A stretch of DNA of 64,000 bases from Mesorhizobium loti (lineage in GTDB: Bacteria > Pseudomonadota > Alphaproteobacteria > Rhizobiales > Rhizobiaceae), in assembly GCA_014189435.1 (NCBI GenBank), contig CP050293.1:3663001-3727000 (forward strand). The letters are read 5' to 3'. Shown in pieces: positions 1 to 8,521 of the stretch; position 1 is the stretch's first letter, and every line of letters starts with the position of its first letter. The notes under the pieces were generated by a model. It was not told the DNA's origin and ran no database searches. It worked only from the letters and a program-made list of their open reading frames with translations. Made by a program: the position numbers and the translations under genes.

Positions 1-65
1 CGAAGGTCGACGTCGAGGAGTTGGCCGCCGGGGGCGCTTTCGTCGGGTTCAGGATCGTTGCATGA
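1..65 (+). CDS. C-terminal tail of an unidentified protein (partial)
   Basis: Frame 3 is open from the window edge to TGA at 63-65 and gives 20 residues ending in FVGFRIVA. Nearly every codon has G or C in the third position, which matches real genes of this genome, whereas the opposite strand reads poorly. Too little is present to name a family. The stop lies 69 bases before the TetR start, so the gene could be upstream in the same direction. Confidence 0.4.
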   Translation, partial: KVDVEELAAGGAFVGFRIVA

Positions 66-96
66 AGGTAGGTTTGGCTCGGCACTTGAATTAATT

Positions 97-104
97 GAAC
101 GTTC
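97..104. promoter_or_regulatory. Candidate TetR operator, GAACGTTC
   Basis: A perfect 8-bp palindrome sits in an AT-rich stretch 30 bases before the TetR regulator start. TetR proteins commonly bind palindromes over their own promoter, so autoregulation is plausible. The assignment is inferred from position and symmetry only. Confidence 0.35.
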
Positions 105-134
105 GTTTTATTATTGCCTCGCAAGAGGGCTGAC

Positions 135-785
135 ATGGCACGCACCACCGGATCCGATGGCGAAAAGACCGAAGCGACCATCCGTGAGGCGGCGGTCAAC
201 CTCATCGCGCGTTTTGGCTACGAGGCGATGTCGATGCGTCAGTTGGCCGCCGAAGTCGGCGTCCAGGCAGCAGCGCTCTACCGCTATTTTCCAACCAAGG
301 AAGAGCTTCTGTTCACGCTGATGCGCGAGCACATGGAAGGTTTGACCGATGCGTGGGAAGCATCCCGCCCGGTTAGTGCAGATCCCGCGCAGCGGCTCTC
401 AGCCTATGTCGAAAACCACATCGCTTTTCATATCGAGCGTCGGCACGCCACGCACGTGTCGAACATGGAATTGCGCAGCCTGTCGCCGGAAAGGCTGACA
501 CAGATCCTGCGCATGCGCACAGCCTACGAAAAGGAGCTGCGCGCCATCCTGCGCGATGGCGCCGAGGCGGGCGTCTTCAGCATCGACGACACCGGACTGA
601 CGGCGATGGCGCTGATCCAGATGATGACCGGCGTCATCGTCTGGTTTCGGCCGGGCGAACGGCTGTCGATCGGTGAAGTAACGGCGACATATCTTTCAAT
701 GACAATGCGGCTCGTCGACGCGAAGATCGACGCCTACAGCGCAGCGCGTCCCTTCGGACGCGCAAAGGACGCTGTAGCATTTTGA
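135..785 (+). CDS. TetR/AcrR family transcriptional regulator
   Basis: A 216-residue protein with a TetR DNA-binding domain at about residues 10-60. It shows the helix-turn-helix pattern [19 protein letters not shown] followed by the K-E-E-L motif after the recognition helix. The C-terminal half is the variable ligand-binding part. ATG at 135 is preferred to the in-frame TTG at 114 because AGAGGG lies just upstream of it. It precedes the isovaleryl-CoA dehydrogenase gene on the same strand, so it probably controls the leucine degradation genes; the ligand (an acyl-CoA or branched-chain intermediate) is inference. Fold and class are clear, the regulon is not. Confidence 0.9.
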   Translation: MARTTGSDGEKTEATIREAAVNLIARFGYEAMSMRQLAAEVGVQAAALYRYFPTKEELLFTLMREHMEGLTDAWEASRPVSADPAQRLSAYVENHIAFHIERRHATHVSNMELRSLSPERLTQILRMRTAYEKELRAILRDGAEAGVFSIDDTGLTAMALIQMMTGVIVWFRPGERLSIGEVTATYLSMTMRLVDAKIDAYSAARPFGRAKDAVAF

Positions 786-791
786 TTTCGC

Positions 792-835
792 GCATGATCC
801 TTTCCGAAAATCGAAGTCGATTTTCGGGGTCATGC
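792..835. repeat. Small palindromic intergenic repeat
   Basis: An imperfect inverted repeat: a left arm starting GCATGATCC and running into CGAAAATCGA faces a right arm TCGATTTTCGGGGTCATGC. It fills the gap between the TetR and liuA genes. Short palindromes of this GCATGATC type are common between genes in rhizobia; naming it a member of that class is from memory. It would form a hairpin in a read-through TetR-liuA transcript. Confidence 0.7.
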
Positions 836-850
836 GGCAGGAGGAAAAGC

Positions 851-2014
851 ATGTACACGAACACGCTCAGCTTCGGGCATGACGAGGAGATCGAGGCGCT
901 GCGCGACATGGTGCGGCGCTTCGCCCAGGATCGCATCGCGCCGATCGCCGCCGACATCGATCGCTCGAACGAATTCCCGGCGCATCTGTGGGGCGAACTC
1001 GGGGCACTCGGCTTGCTTGGCATCACCGCCGACCCCGATTTCGGCGGCAGCGGCATGGGCTATCTCGCCCATGTGATCGCCGTCGAAGAGATCTCGCGCG
1101 CCTCGGCGTCGGTCGGCCTCTCCTACGGCGCCCATTCCAACCTCTGCGTCAACCAGATCAACCGCTGGGCGACGACGGCGCAGAAGGAAAAATTCCTGCC
1201 GCCACTGTGCTCGGGCGAGCGTGTCGGCGCACTGGCGATGTCGGAATCCGGCGCCGGCTCGGACGTCGTCTCGCTCAAGCTGCGCGCCGAAAAGCGCAAC
1301 GACCGCTATGTGCTCAACGGCACCAAGATGTGGATCACCAACGGGCCGGATGCCGAGACGCTGGTCGTCTATGCCAAGACCGACCCGGAGCGGAAATCGC
1401 GCGGCATCACCGCTTTCATCGTCGAGAAGGCAATGGCCGGGTTTTCCGTGGCGCAAAAGCTCGACAAACTCGGCATGCGTGGCTCCAACACCGGCGAACT
1501 GGTGTTTAGGGATGTCGAGGTGCCCTTCGACAATGTGCTGCATGAGGAAGGGCGAGGCGTCGAAGTGCTGATGTCGGGCCTCGACTATGAGCGCACCGTG
1601 CTCGCCGGCGGCCCGATCGGCCTGATGGCGGCGTGCCTCGACGTCGCGATCCCCTATGTGCATGAGCGCAAGCAGTTCGGCCAGCCGATCGGCGAGTTCC
1701 AGCTGGTGCAAGGCAAACTGGCTGACATGTACACGACGCTGAACGCCGCCCGCGCCTACGTCTATGCCGTCGCCGCTGCCTGCGATCGCGGCCAGACGAC
1801 GCGCAAGGATGCCGCCGGCTGTGTGCTATTTGCAGCCGAGAAGGCGACGCTGATGGCGCTGGACGCCATCCAACTGCTTGGCGGCAATGGCTATATCAAC
1901 GACTATCCCACAGGTCGGCTTTTGCGTGATGCAAAACTCTACGAGATCGGCGCTGGCACCAGCGAAATCCGCCGTTGGCTGATTGGACGGGAAATCATGG
2001 CGGAGGGGGTCTAG
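851..2014 (+). CDS. liuA: Isovaleryl-CoA dehydrogenase
   Basis: FAD-dependent acyl-CoA dehydrogenase of 387 residues, the usual length. It oxidises isovaleryl-CoA to 3-methylcrotonyl-CoA in leucine degradation and passes electrons to ETF. The N-terminal helical domain is followed by the [11 protein letters not shown] flavin-binding segment. The sequence [11 protein letters not shown] places a glutamate at residue 247, where isovaleryl-CoA dehydrogenases carry their catalytic base, and the C-terminus has the conserved [10 protein letters not shown] and GAGTSEIRR motifs. The start at 851 is set by AGGAGG at 839-844. Linkage to both methylcrotonyl-CoA carboxylase subunits supports the substrate call. 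Its stop codon overlaps the hicB stop on the other strand by four bases. Confidence 0.93.
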   Translation: MYTNTLSFGHDEEIEALRDMVRRFAQDRIAPIAADIDRSNEFPAHLWGELGALGLLGITADPDFGGSGMGYLAHVIAVEEISRASASVGLSYGAHSNLCVNQINRWATTAQKEKFLPPLCSGERVGALAMSESGAGSDVVSLKLRAEKRNDRYVLNGTKMWITNGPDAETLVVYAKTDPERKSRGITAFIVEKAMAGFSVAQKLDKLGMRGSNTGELVFRDVEVPFDNVLHEEGRGVEVLMSGLDYERTVLAGGPIGLMAACLDVAIPYVHERKQFGQPIGEFQLVQGKLADMYTTLNAARAYVYAVAAACDRGQTTRKDAAGCVLFAAEKATLMALDAIQLLGGNGYINDYPTGRLLRDAKLYEIGAGTSEIRRWLIGREIMAEGV

Positions 2015-2379
2015 TGCGCGCGGCTTGTAACTTTCGTGGAGTTTTCATCGACGCGCTTGCGGGCCGCTTCAGCGAGCGTATCCGACACCCATTGGTTGAT
2101 CGATTTGCCGTCACTGACGGCTGCCCGACTGACAAGGCGATGGACTTCCGGCGTGGTGCGCAGAGCGAGTTTGCCCGAAAAAGGCTTTTCCGGCTCCTTG
2201 TTCTGTTCGGCGCAGAATTCAAGGTAGTCATCCACGCATTCATGAAAAGCCTTCAGCAACTCTTCCGCCGAAGCAGCTTCATATGTGAAGATGTCGCGAA
2301 TGCCCACGATGCGACCATGAAACACGACGTCGCTTTCATCGAACTCGATCGTCCCCAGATATCCCTTGTAAGGCTTCAT
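2011..2379 (-). CDS. hicB: HicB-family antitoxin
   Basis: A 122-residue protein with a HicB-like fold. The N-terminal partial RNase-H-like part contains [20 protein letters not shown] and [17 protein letters not shown]. It ends in a ribbon-helix-helix DNA-binding segment ([27 protein letters not shown]). HicB neutralises HicA and normally represses its own promoter. Its ATG overlaps the hicA stop codon as ATGA, a sign of translational coupling. The stop codon lies in CTAG at 2011-2014, which also contains the liuA stop codon. The family call is firm. Confidence 0.92.
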   Translation of the reverse strand: MKPYKGYLGTIEFDESDVVFHGRIVGIRDIFTYEAASAEELLKAFHECVDDYLEFCAEQNKEPEKPFSGKLALRTTPEVHRLVSRAAVSDGKSINQWVSDTLAEAARKRVDENSTKVTSRAH

Positions 2380-2630
2380 AGTTCGGCACCTGAATCTAAA
2401 AGGAAAGTCCTGATCTCTCGGATCACATATGCTTTCGTGTCGGGCGATGGATGGGGTCGATGCACGCGAAGCGTTATCCCGTTCAATGTGAAGCGCACTC
2501 GCGATCCACGCCCTTCGGACACTTGTGCGCCAAGCGCTATCAGCAACGCTTCGACGTCCCGCCATTTGATCGAGCCGCTTATCGGATTCGCAAAAATGAC
2601 GTCCAGTGTCTGCTTGTGCTTTCCGCGCAT
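2376..2630 (-). CDS. hicA: HicA-family mRNA-interferase toxin
   Basis: An 84-residue toxin of the longer HicA type: NPISGSIKWRDVEALLIALG, then SEGRGSRVRF and HRPHPSPDTKAYVIREIRTFL. HicA toxins bind and cleave mRNA through a double-stranded-RNA-binding-like fold. At the GSH position of the classical short HicA proteins this one has GSR, and the conserved histidines are in HRPHP instead. The start at 2630 is chosen over the in-frame ATG at 2642 because GGAGGT sits in the window expected for the inner ATG. It is the first gene of hicAB and reads against the flanking leucine degradation genes. Confidence 0.9.
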   Translation of the reverse strand: MRGKHKQTLDVIFANPISGSIKWRDVEALLIALGAQVSEGRGSRVRFTLNGITLRVHRPHPSPDTKAYVIREIRTFLLDSGAEL

Positions 2631-2700
2631 GATGACCTCCATGGAATATGATCCGGCAGGGAAGCCGTGATCGCCGTTGGCGGTCGCACGTCATGCGCGA

Positions 2701-2715
2701 CAAGATTTAATCTTG
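2701..2715. promoter_or_regulatory. Inverted repeat CAAGATT-T-AATCTTG, candidate HicB operator
   Basis: A perfect 7-bp inverted repeat with a one-base centre, just downstream of the hicAB minus-10 box and upstream of hicA. A ribbon-helix-helix antitoxin could bind here to repress the module. The role is inferred from position and symmetry. Confidence 0.45.
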
Positions 2716-2720
2716 ATAGC

Positions 2721-2749
2721 AAAATATGATATCATCGTGGATTTGTCAA
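2721..2749 (-). promoter_or_regulatory. hicAB promoter, sigma-70 type
   Basis: Read on the minus strand, TTGACA (2749-2744) is followed after exactly 17 bases by TATTTT (2726-2721). That is a perfect minus-35 hexamer at ideal spacing. The palindrome ATGATATCAT (2726-2735) lies in the spacer and touches the minus-10 box, a typical place for autorepression. The minus-35 hexamer overlaps the mccB ATG at 2749 on the other strand. Confidence 0.7.
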
Positions 2750-4356
2750 TGACAGCCCTCACCTCTCAGATCTCCCCCTCCTCCGAAACCTTCCGTGCCA
2801 ATGCCGAGCGCATGCGGGCGCTGGTCGCCGACATTGCGGAGAAGGCTGCCACGGTCGAGCGCGGCGGCTCGGAGGAAGCGCGTGAGCGCCACGTTTCGCG
2901 TGGCAAGCTCCTGCCGCGCGAGCGCCTCGCGCAATTGCTGGATGTCGGTTCACCCTTCCTCGAGATCGGCCAGTTCGCGGCATGGTCGATGTATGGCGAG
3001 GAGATTTCGTCGGCAGGCATGATCGCCGGCATCGGCCGCGTCGAAGGCACCGAGGTGATGGTGGTCGTCAACGACGCCACCGTGAAGGGCGGCACCTATT
3101 ATCCGCTGACGGTCAAGAAGCATCTGCGGGCGCAGGAGATTGCGCTGCAGAACAATCTGCCCTGCATCTATCTGGTCGATAGCGGCGGCGCCAATCTGCC
3201 CAACCAGGACGAGGTGTTTCCCGACCGCGAGCATTTCGGCCGCATCTTCTACAACCAGGCCAACATGTCGGCAGCCGGCATTCCGCAGATCGCCTGCGTC
3301 ATGGGTTCCTGCACAGCGGGCGGCGCCTATGTGCCGGCGATGTCGGACGAAACGATCATGGTGCGCAACCAGGCGACCATCTTCCTCGGTGGACCGCCGC
3401 TGGTGAAGGCGGCCACCGGCGAAGACGTCAGCGCCGAGGATCTCGGCGGCGCCGATGTGCACACACGGCTCTCCGGTGTTGCCGACCACTACGCGCTGGA
3501 CGACGACCATGCGCTCGCCATTTGCCGGCGCATCGTCAAAAACCTGAATCGGAACAAGACTGTAAGCCTGAACTTACAGAAGCCGATTCCGCCGCTTCAT
3601 CCGGCGCATGAACTCTACGGCATCGTGCCGACCGATCTGCGCCAGCCCTATGACGTGCGCGAGGTGATCGCGCGCATCGTCGACGGTTCCGAATTCGATG
3701 AGTTCAAGCAGAACTACGGCATCACGCTGATCACCGGTTTTGCCCATCTGCATGGCATGCCGGTCGGCATCATCGCCAACAATGGCGTGCTGTTTTCCGA
3801 AAGCGCGCTGAAGGGCGCGCACTTCATCGAACTCTGCTGCCAGCGCAAGATCCCGCTGGTCTTCCTGCAGAACATCACCGGCTTCATGGTCGGGCGGAAA
3901 TACGAAGCGGGCGGCATCGCCAAGGACGGCGCCAAGCTGGTGATGGCGGTCGCCACCGCCCGCGTGCCGAAGGTGACTGTCATCATCGGCGGTTCGTTCG
4001 GCGCCGGCAATTACGGCATGTGCGGCCGCGCCTATTCACCGCGCTTCCTGTGGATGTGGCCGAATGCCCGCATCTCGGTGATGGGCGGCGAACAGGCGGC
4101 AACCGTGCTCGCTATGGTCAAGCGCGAAGGCATCGAGCGCAAGGGCGGGGAATGGAGCGCCGAGGAAGAGGCAAAATTCAAGAAGCCGATCCTGATGAAA
4201 TACGAGCATGAGGGGCACCCGCTCTACTCGTCCGCACGCCTTTGGGATGACGGCATCATCGATCCAGCGAGGACGCGCGACGTGCTGGCGCTCAGCCTGT
4301 CTGCCGCGCTCAACGCCGAAATCGAGGAGACGCGCTTCGGCGTGTTCCGGATGTGA
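2749..4356 (+). CDS. mccB: Methylcrotonyl-CoA carboxylase beta subunit
   Basis: The 535-residue carboxyltransferase subunit that moves the carboxyl group from biotin to 3-methylcrotonyl-CoA in leucine degradation. Family signs are the segment [15 protein letters not shown] near residue 55, the oxyanion-forming motifs [13 protein letters not shown] and [20 protein letters not shown], and the MGGEQAA segment typical of MCC beta chains. ATG at 2749 is the best available start, but no good ribosome-binding site precedes it. The start lies in the hicAB promoter region. The alpha subunit follows after 311 bases of repeat-rich DNA. Confidence 0.93.
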   Translation: MTALTSQISPSSETFRANAERMRALVADIAEKAATVERGGSEEARERHVSRGKLLPRERLAQLLDVGSPFLEIGQFAAWSMYGEEISSAGMIAGIGRVEGTEVMVVVNDATVKGGTYYPLTVKKHLRAQEIALQNNLPCIYLVDSGGANLPNQDEVFPDREHFGRIFYNQANMSAAGIPQIACVMGSCTAGGAYVPAMSDETIMVRNQATIFLGGPPLVKAATGEDVSAEDLGGADVHTRLSGVADHYALDDDHALAICRRIVKNLNRNKTVSLNLQKPIPPLHPAHELYGIVPTDLRQPYDVREVIARIVDGSEFDEFKQNYGITLITGFAHLHGMPVGIIANNGVLFSESALKGAHFIELCCQRKIPLVFLQNITGFMVGRKYEAGGIAKDGAKLVMAVATARVPKVTVIIGGSFGAGNYGMCGRAYSPRFLWMWPNARISVMGGEQAATVLAMVKREGIERKGGEWSAEEEAKFKKPILMKYEHEGHPLYSSARLWDDGIIDPARTRDVLALSLSAALNAEIEETRFGVFRM

Positions 4357-4460
4357 GATGAACGATAGTCCGCGTATTCAGGTTCATGTAGAGCACTCCC
4401 TTGGTAAGGGAGGGGTCTACATTGTTGGGCAAATACCTGGCCAGATAGGCCGACGGGACA

Positions 4461-4619
4461 GCGCCCCCCTCTGTCCTGCCCGACATCTCCCCCACTTGGG
4501 GGAGATCGACCGGAACCTCGGCTTTCGCCAATCGCCACCGTTGAAAGGAGAGCGGCAGCGCTGAAACTGCCAATCTCCCCACCTGTGGGGGAGATGGCCG
4601 GCAGGCCAGAGGGGGGCGC
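4461..4619. repeat. Mosaic inverted repeat between mccB and mccA
   Basis: About 50-base arms face each other. The left arm begins GCGCCCCCCTCTGTCCTGCC, and the complement of the right arm begins GCGCCCCCCTCTGGCCTGCC. Each arm itself contains a small hairpin (ATCTCCCCCAC/GGGGGAGAT). The rest of 4357-4667 has no coding potential that I can support. This matches my recollection of RIME-like mosaic elements in rhizobia. The transcript could form a long stem between the two cotranscribed genes. Confidence 0.8.
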
Positions 4620-4667
4620 GACAGAGCGCCTGCGTTGCTGGTCGCAAGCCCTGGCTATGGAGGCTCC

Positions 4668-6650
4668 ATGTTCGCCAAGATCCTGATCGCCAATCGCGGC
4701 GAGATCGCCTGTCGTGTCATCCGCACGGCGCGGAAGATGGGCGTGCGCACAGTCGCCGTCTATTCGGATGCCGACGCGAAATCCCTGCATGTCGAGATAG
4801 CCGACGAGGCGGTGCATATCGGCCCCTCGCCTGCCGGCGAAAGCTATCTGCGCGGCGACAAGATCATCGCGGCGGCCCTGGCAACGGGCGCGCAAGCCAT
4901 TCATCCAGGCTACGGCTTCCTGTCGGAGAATCCTGATTTCGTCGACCAGGTGGTGGCGGCGGGGCTCATCTTCATCGGCCCGTCGGCAGCCTCGATCCGT
5001 GCCATGGGGCTGAAGGATGCCGCCAAAAGGCTGATGGAAAAGGCCGGCGTGCCGGTGGTGCCGGGCTACCATGGCGAAGCGCAGGAGATCGTGCTGCTTG
5101 CGTCCAAAGCACGCGAGATCGGCTACCCGGTGCTGATCAAGGCGCGCGCCGGCGGCGGCGGCAAGGGCATGCGCCGGGTCGAGCATCCCGATGAGTTTTC
5201 CGAAGCGCTGTCCAGCGCACGGCGCGAGGCGAAGGCCGCTTTCGGCGACGATCGCGTGCTGGTCGAAAAATATGTCGACAAGCCGCGCCATATCGAAGTG
5301 CAGGTGTTCGGCGACAATTTCGGCAATGCGGTGCATCTCTACGAGCGCGACTGCTCGGCGCAGCGCCGCCACCAGAAGGTGATCGAGGAAGCGCCAGCCC
5401 CTGGCATGACGGCGGCTTTGCGCAAGGCGATGACGGAGGCGGCGGTAAAGGCCGCCAAGGCGATCAATTATTCGGGCGCCGGCACCATCGAGTTCATCGT
5501 CGATGCCTCGCAAGGCCTGAAGGCCGACCGCTTCTGGTTCATGGAAATGAACACCCGCCTGCAGGTCGAGCACCCGGTCACCGAAATGGTCACCGGCACT
5601 GACCTTGTCGAATGGCAGTTGCGGGTCGCATCGGGCGAAAAGCTGCCGAAGACGCAAAGCGAGATCGCGCTCGCAGGCCATGCCTTCGAGGCGCGAATCT
5701 ATGCCGAGGATGCAGCCAAGGGGTTCCTGCCGGCGACCGGCACGCTGCATCATCTGAAATTCCCGGATGCAGCCCCCGAAGGCGCCACGATGCGCGTCGA
5801 GACCGGCGTGCGGGCGGGTGACGCCATCTCGCCCTATTACGACCCGATGATCGCCAAGCTGGTCGTCCACGCAAAGGACAGGCCGGCGGCTCTGGAAGCG
5901 CTTGGCGCGGCGCTGTCGCGAACCGAGGTCGCCGGCTCGACCGTCAACACCGCCTTTCTCGCCGCTCTTGCCGCCGATCCGGACTTTGCCGCCGGCGATG
6001 TCGACACCAGCCTGATCGCCAGGCACCAGACGGCGCTGACCCAGGTCGAGCCACCGAGAGGCGAAACCCTTGCTGCCGCAGCCCTTGCGGCCTCCGGCGC
6101 AGGAGCAGCGCCGTCATCCGACGAGCCGTGGTCGTCGCTTGCCGGCTACGCGCATTTCCACAGCGTGGCGCGGCGCACATGGCTGAAGTTCGGCGAAGAC
6201 GATATCGCGGCGAAGGTCTCGGTGCGGCCGGACGGGCGATTCCAGGTCGCTCTGGACAAACCTTACGACGACACCAATTCGCATGATTTTCGCTCAACGC
6301 CACGCCTCGCCTGCTGGCCAGGCCACATCACCGTGTTCGAAGGCGCCGTCGGCTATACTTTTGTCGTGCCGGACCCCTTGGCACGAGCCGATGATGCGGC
6401 GGCAGGCGCCGGCAGCCTGCGCGCGCCGATGCCGGGGCTGGTCAAGCTGGTGCGTGCGGCAATAGGCGATGCCGTGATCAAGGGCCAACCGCTGCTGATC
6501 CTCGAGGCGATGAAGATGGAGCACACCATCGCCGCGCCACATGACGGCGTGATCGCCGAGATCGCCACAGAGGGCGCGCAGGTCACCGACGGGACGGTGC
6601 TGGTGCGGTTCGTCGAGGACCAAAACGCGTCGAGCACAGCAGCGAGCTGA
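4668..6650 (+). CDS. mccA: Methylcrotonyl-CoA carboxylase alpha subunit (biotin carboxylase + BCCP)
   Basis: A 660-residue biotin-dependent carboxylase chain. It carries an N-terminal biotin carboxylase domain (FAKILIANRGEIACRV; ATP-grasp loop KARAGGGGKGMRRV; MNTRLQVEHPVTEMVTG) at about residues 1-445. A middle linker domain follows, then a C-terminal biotinyl domain with LEAMKMEHT, the biotinylated lysine being residue 616. It carboxylates biotin for the MccB subunit. GGAGG at 4659-4663 fixes the ATG at 4668. Genes for methylglutaconyl-CoA hydratase and HMG-CoA lyase, often in the same cluster, are not present here. A strong terminator follows. Confidence 0.93.
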   Translation: MFAKILIANRGEIACRVIRTARKMGVRTVAVYSDADAKSLHVEIADEAVHIGPSPAGESYLRGDKIIAAALATGAQAIHPGYGFLSENPDFVDQVVAAGLIFIGPSAASIRAMGLKDAAKRLMEKAGVPVVPGYHGEAQEIVLLASKAREIGYPVLIKARAGGGGKGMRRVEHPDEFSEALSSARREAKAAFGDDRVLVEKYVDKPRHIEVQVFGDNFGNAVHLYERDCSAQRRHQKVIEEAPAPGMTAALRKAMTEAAVKAAKAINYSGAGTIEFIVDASQGLKADRFWFMEMNTRLQVEHPVTEMVTGTDLVEWQLRVASGEKLPKTQSEIALAGHAFEARIYAEDAAKGFLPATGTLHHLKFPDAAPEGATMRVETGVRAGDAISPYYDPMIAKLVVHAKDRPAALEALGAALSRTEVAGSTVNTAFLAALAADPDFAAGDVDTSLIARHQTALTQVEPPRGETLAAAALAASGAGAAPSSDEPWSSLAGYAHFHSVARRTWLKFGEDDIAAKVSVRPDGRFQVALDKPYDDTNSHDFRSTPRLACWPGHITVFEGAVGYTFVVPDPLARADDAAAGAGSLRAPMPGLVKLVRAAIGDAVIKGQPLLILEAMKMEHTIAAPHDGVIAEIATEGAQVTDGTVLVRFVEDQNASSTAAS

Positions 6651-6683
6651 CGGCTCGGAAGGTAACCGGCGGAGCAAACAAGA

Positions 6684-6710
6684 AAATGGCCGGGACGAGC
6701 CCGGCCATTT
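6684..6710. terminator. Bidirectional terminator between mccA and the BCAA-binding protein gene
   Basis: A perfect 11-bp stem, AAATGGCCGGG / CCCGGCCATTT, with a 5-base loop. It lies between two convergent genes and carries A/T-rich edges on both sides, so it can serve either transcript. Confidence 0.85.
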
Positions 6711-6740
6711 CTCTATGCTATCCAGTCGCCAGGGTGGCGA

Positions 6741-7862
6741 TTACTGCGCGATCGGCGCGTATTTGCCGTCATGCCACTGGTTGATGTCGTAGCTGGCATT
6801 CTTGAGGTCGCCCTTCTCGTCGAAGGTGACATCACCGACAACGGTGCTGATCGGCGTGCCGTTCTTCAGTGCTTCGGCAACCTTGGCCGGATCGTCGCTG
6901 CCGGCGCGCTTGATGCCTTCAGCGAAAGCCTGGATGGTGGCGTAGGAGAACAGCGTGAAGCCCTCCGGCACGAAACCGCCGGCCTTGATCTTCTCGACGG
7001 CTGCCTTGGCTTCCGGCTTTGCCTGCGGATCCGACGGGAAGACGAACATGGTGCCCTCGCCGGCCGGGCCAGCGACCTGCCAGAATTCCGGCGAGGCGAT
7101 GGAGTCCGGCATGATCAGCTGGAACTTCAGGTTCTGTTCCGCCGACTGACGCAGAATCAGGCCAGCTTCGGGATGGTAGCCGCCGAAATAGACGACGTCG
7201 GCTTTCAAGTCCTTGAGCTTGGTGACGAGAGCCGAATAGTCCTTCTCGCCAGCGTTGATGCCGTCATAATAGACCTCCTTGAGGCCGCCGGCATTCATCG
7301 TTGCCTTGACGGCGTCAGCCACGCCCTGTCCGTAGGCGCTCTTGTCATGCAAGACGACGACATTCTTGCCGGCAAACTTCTTGGCGATCCATGGGCCGAT
7401 GAAGGCGCCTTGCGCATCGTCACGCGTATAAAGGCGCATGATCGTCGGCCAGCCGGCCTTGGCCGCCGCGTCGGTCAGCACCGGGTTGGAAGAAGCCGGG
7501 CTCATCATCAGAGCGCCGGCTTCGGCATAAACGGCCGAGGCCGGAATGCTCGAACCCGAGCAGGCATGGCCGTCGATGAACTTGACGCCGTCGGCGACAA
7601 CGCGGTTGGCGACCGACACGGCCTGCTTGGGATCGCACTGGTCGTCTTCGATATCGAGCTTGATCATCGACCCGTTGACGCCGCCAGCGGCGTTGATCGC
7701 GTCTGCAGCGGCCTGTGCGCCCTGCTTGAACTGATCGCCGATGGTGGCGAGCTGTCCGGTCATCGGGCCGATCACCGCAAAGGTGATATCGTCGGCGAAT
7801 GCGACCGGCGTGCTCATCATCAGGCCGAATATGGCCGCGTTCAAAATACTCAATTTTTTCAT
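6741..7862 (-). CDS. livK: Branched-chain amino acid ABC transporter substrate-binding protein
   Basis: A 373-residue periplasmic binding protein of the Leu/Ile/Val (LivJ/LivK) class. A signal peptide of about 23 residues ends at VAFA, followed by the mature start DDITFAVIGPMTGQLA. The family segment SSNPVLTDAA and the lobe motif DVVYFGGYHPEAGLILRQ are visible. The start at 7862 has GGAGGAG upstream. No permease or ATPase genes lie beside it, so it must work with components encoded elsewhere. Its nearness to the leucine degradation genes fits uptake of their substrate, but this is inference. Confidence 0.92.
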   Translation of the reverse strand: MKKLSILNAAIFGLMMSTPVAFADDITFAVIGPMTGQLATIGDQFKQGAQAAADAINAAGGVNGSMIKLDIEDDQCDPKQAVSVANRVVADGVKFIDGHACSGSSIPASAVYAEAGALMMSPASSNPVLTDAAAKAGWPTIMRLYTRDDAQGAFIGPWIAKKFAGKNVVVLHDKSAYGQGVADAVKATMNAGGLKEVYYDGINAGEKDYSALVTKLKDLKADVVYFGGYHPEAGLILRQSAEQNLKFQLIMPDSIASPEFWQVAGPAGEGTMFVFPSDPQAKPEAKAAVEKIKAGGFVPEGFTLFSYATIQAFAEGIKRAGSDDPAKVAEALKNGTPISTVVGDVTFDEKGDLKNASYDINQWHDGKYAPIAQ

Positions 7863-8254
7863 GATGGTAGAACTCCTCCACTCACGCGCGGCCGCCCCGG
7901 CCGCGCTTCTTCCAGAGAGGCGGGACAATTTCATCCTTCATTGGGCCTGTCTAGGCGCATTGGCGCCGCTCGATTGGGCCTGCAAGACGTCATCCACGCA
8001 AAAAGCCACGCCAGCCTTGTTCCGGCTGGTCGTGGCTTTTTTGCCCGTCGAGCAATCTCCAGGCGCCCCCGCGCCTAAAAATCCCGCTCACCTTCCCTGT
8101 GTCGCGCACGACTGGGCCTGCGACCCGCCGCGTTCTCTTTCTTAGCATCGTGGCCGTCTTGCGCGGCCTTCAATTCCGCCGGGTCTGGCCGTCTGTGCGG
8201 TCTTGATCCCGGAGCTTCCCTGTCTTCGATAAGCCTGTCTGCGACTGGCAGATA
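7863..8254. other. Gene-poor 392-base stretch before livK
   Basis: I see no supportable protein gene. It holds the strong hairpin at 8000-8041, and the minus strand upstream of that hairpin (8254 to 8043) lies between the SEL1-like gene and livK. It could be an untranslated tail, a livK leader or a small RNA; the sequence does not decide between these. Confidence 0.5.
8000..8041. terminator. Strong symmetric intrinsic terminator upstream of livK
   Basis: AAAAAGCCACG pairs with CGTGGCTTTTT, and an inner CCAGCC pairs with GGCTGG around a 7-base loop, with one bulged T. It carries a U-tract on either strand. On the minus strand it would stop transcripts from the SEL1-like gene about 140 bases before the livK start, or act in a livK leader. 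Confidence 0.85.
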
Positions 8255-8521
8255 TCAGTGCATGGTCATCCATTCGCGGGCTTCGCGAAGCGCCTTGGCG
8301 ATCTCGATCTTCGACATGGCCGCCGACAGTTCGGAGCGCAATTCCGCGGCGCGGGCCGAGCCCTTGATCGCAGCGATGTTGAACCATTTGTGGGCGGCAA
8401 CGACATCGGTCTCGCAATCGCGGCCGGTCGCATACATCATGCCCAGTTCGAAAAGAATGTCGGCCTGGGCAGTTGCCCCCATGGCGCCGAAACCTGCTTC
8501 AAGCATTTCAAAACGTGCCAT
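8255..8521 (-). CDS. Small SEL1-repeat-like protein
   Basis: An 88-residue protein with one recognisable SEL1-type helical repeat: LGMMYATGRDCETDVVAAHK followed by WFNIAAIKGSARAAELR. No signal peptide or membrane segment is seen, so it is probably cytosolic. SEL1 repeats mediate protein contacts, and no partner is evident from the neighbours. The purine-rich GGGGATTGAA precedes the ATG. The function is unknown. Confidence 0.8.
   Translation of the reverse strand: MARFEMLEAGFGAMGATAQADILFELGMMYATGRDCETDVVAAHKWFNIAAIKGSARAAELRSELSAAMSKIEIAKALREAREWMTMH

Noticed and set aside
4224..6026. A 600-residue open frame on the minus strand
   Set aside because: It lies antisense to mccB/mccA, whose motifs are unmistakable. 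Long antisense frames are expected in GC-rich DNA.
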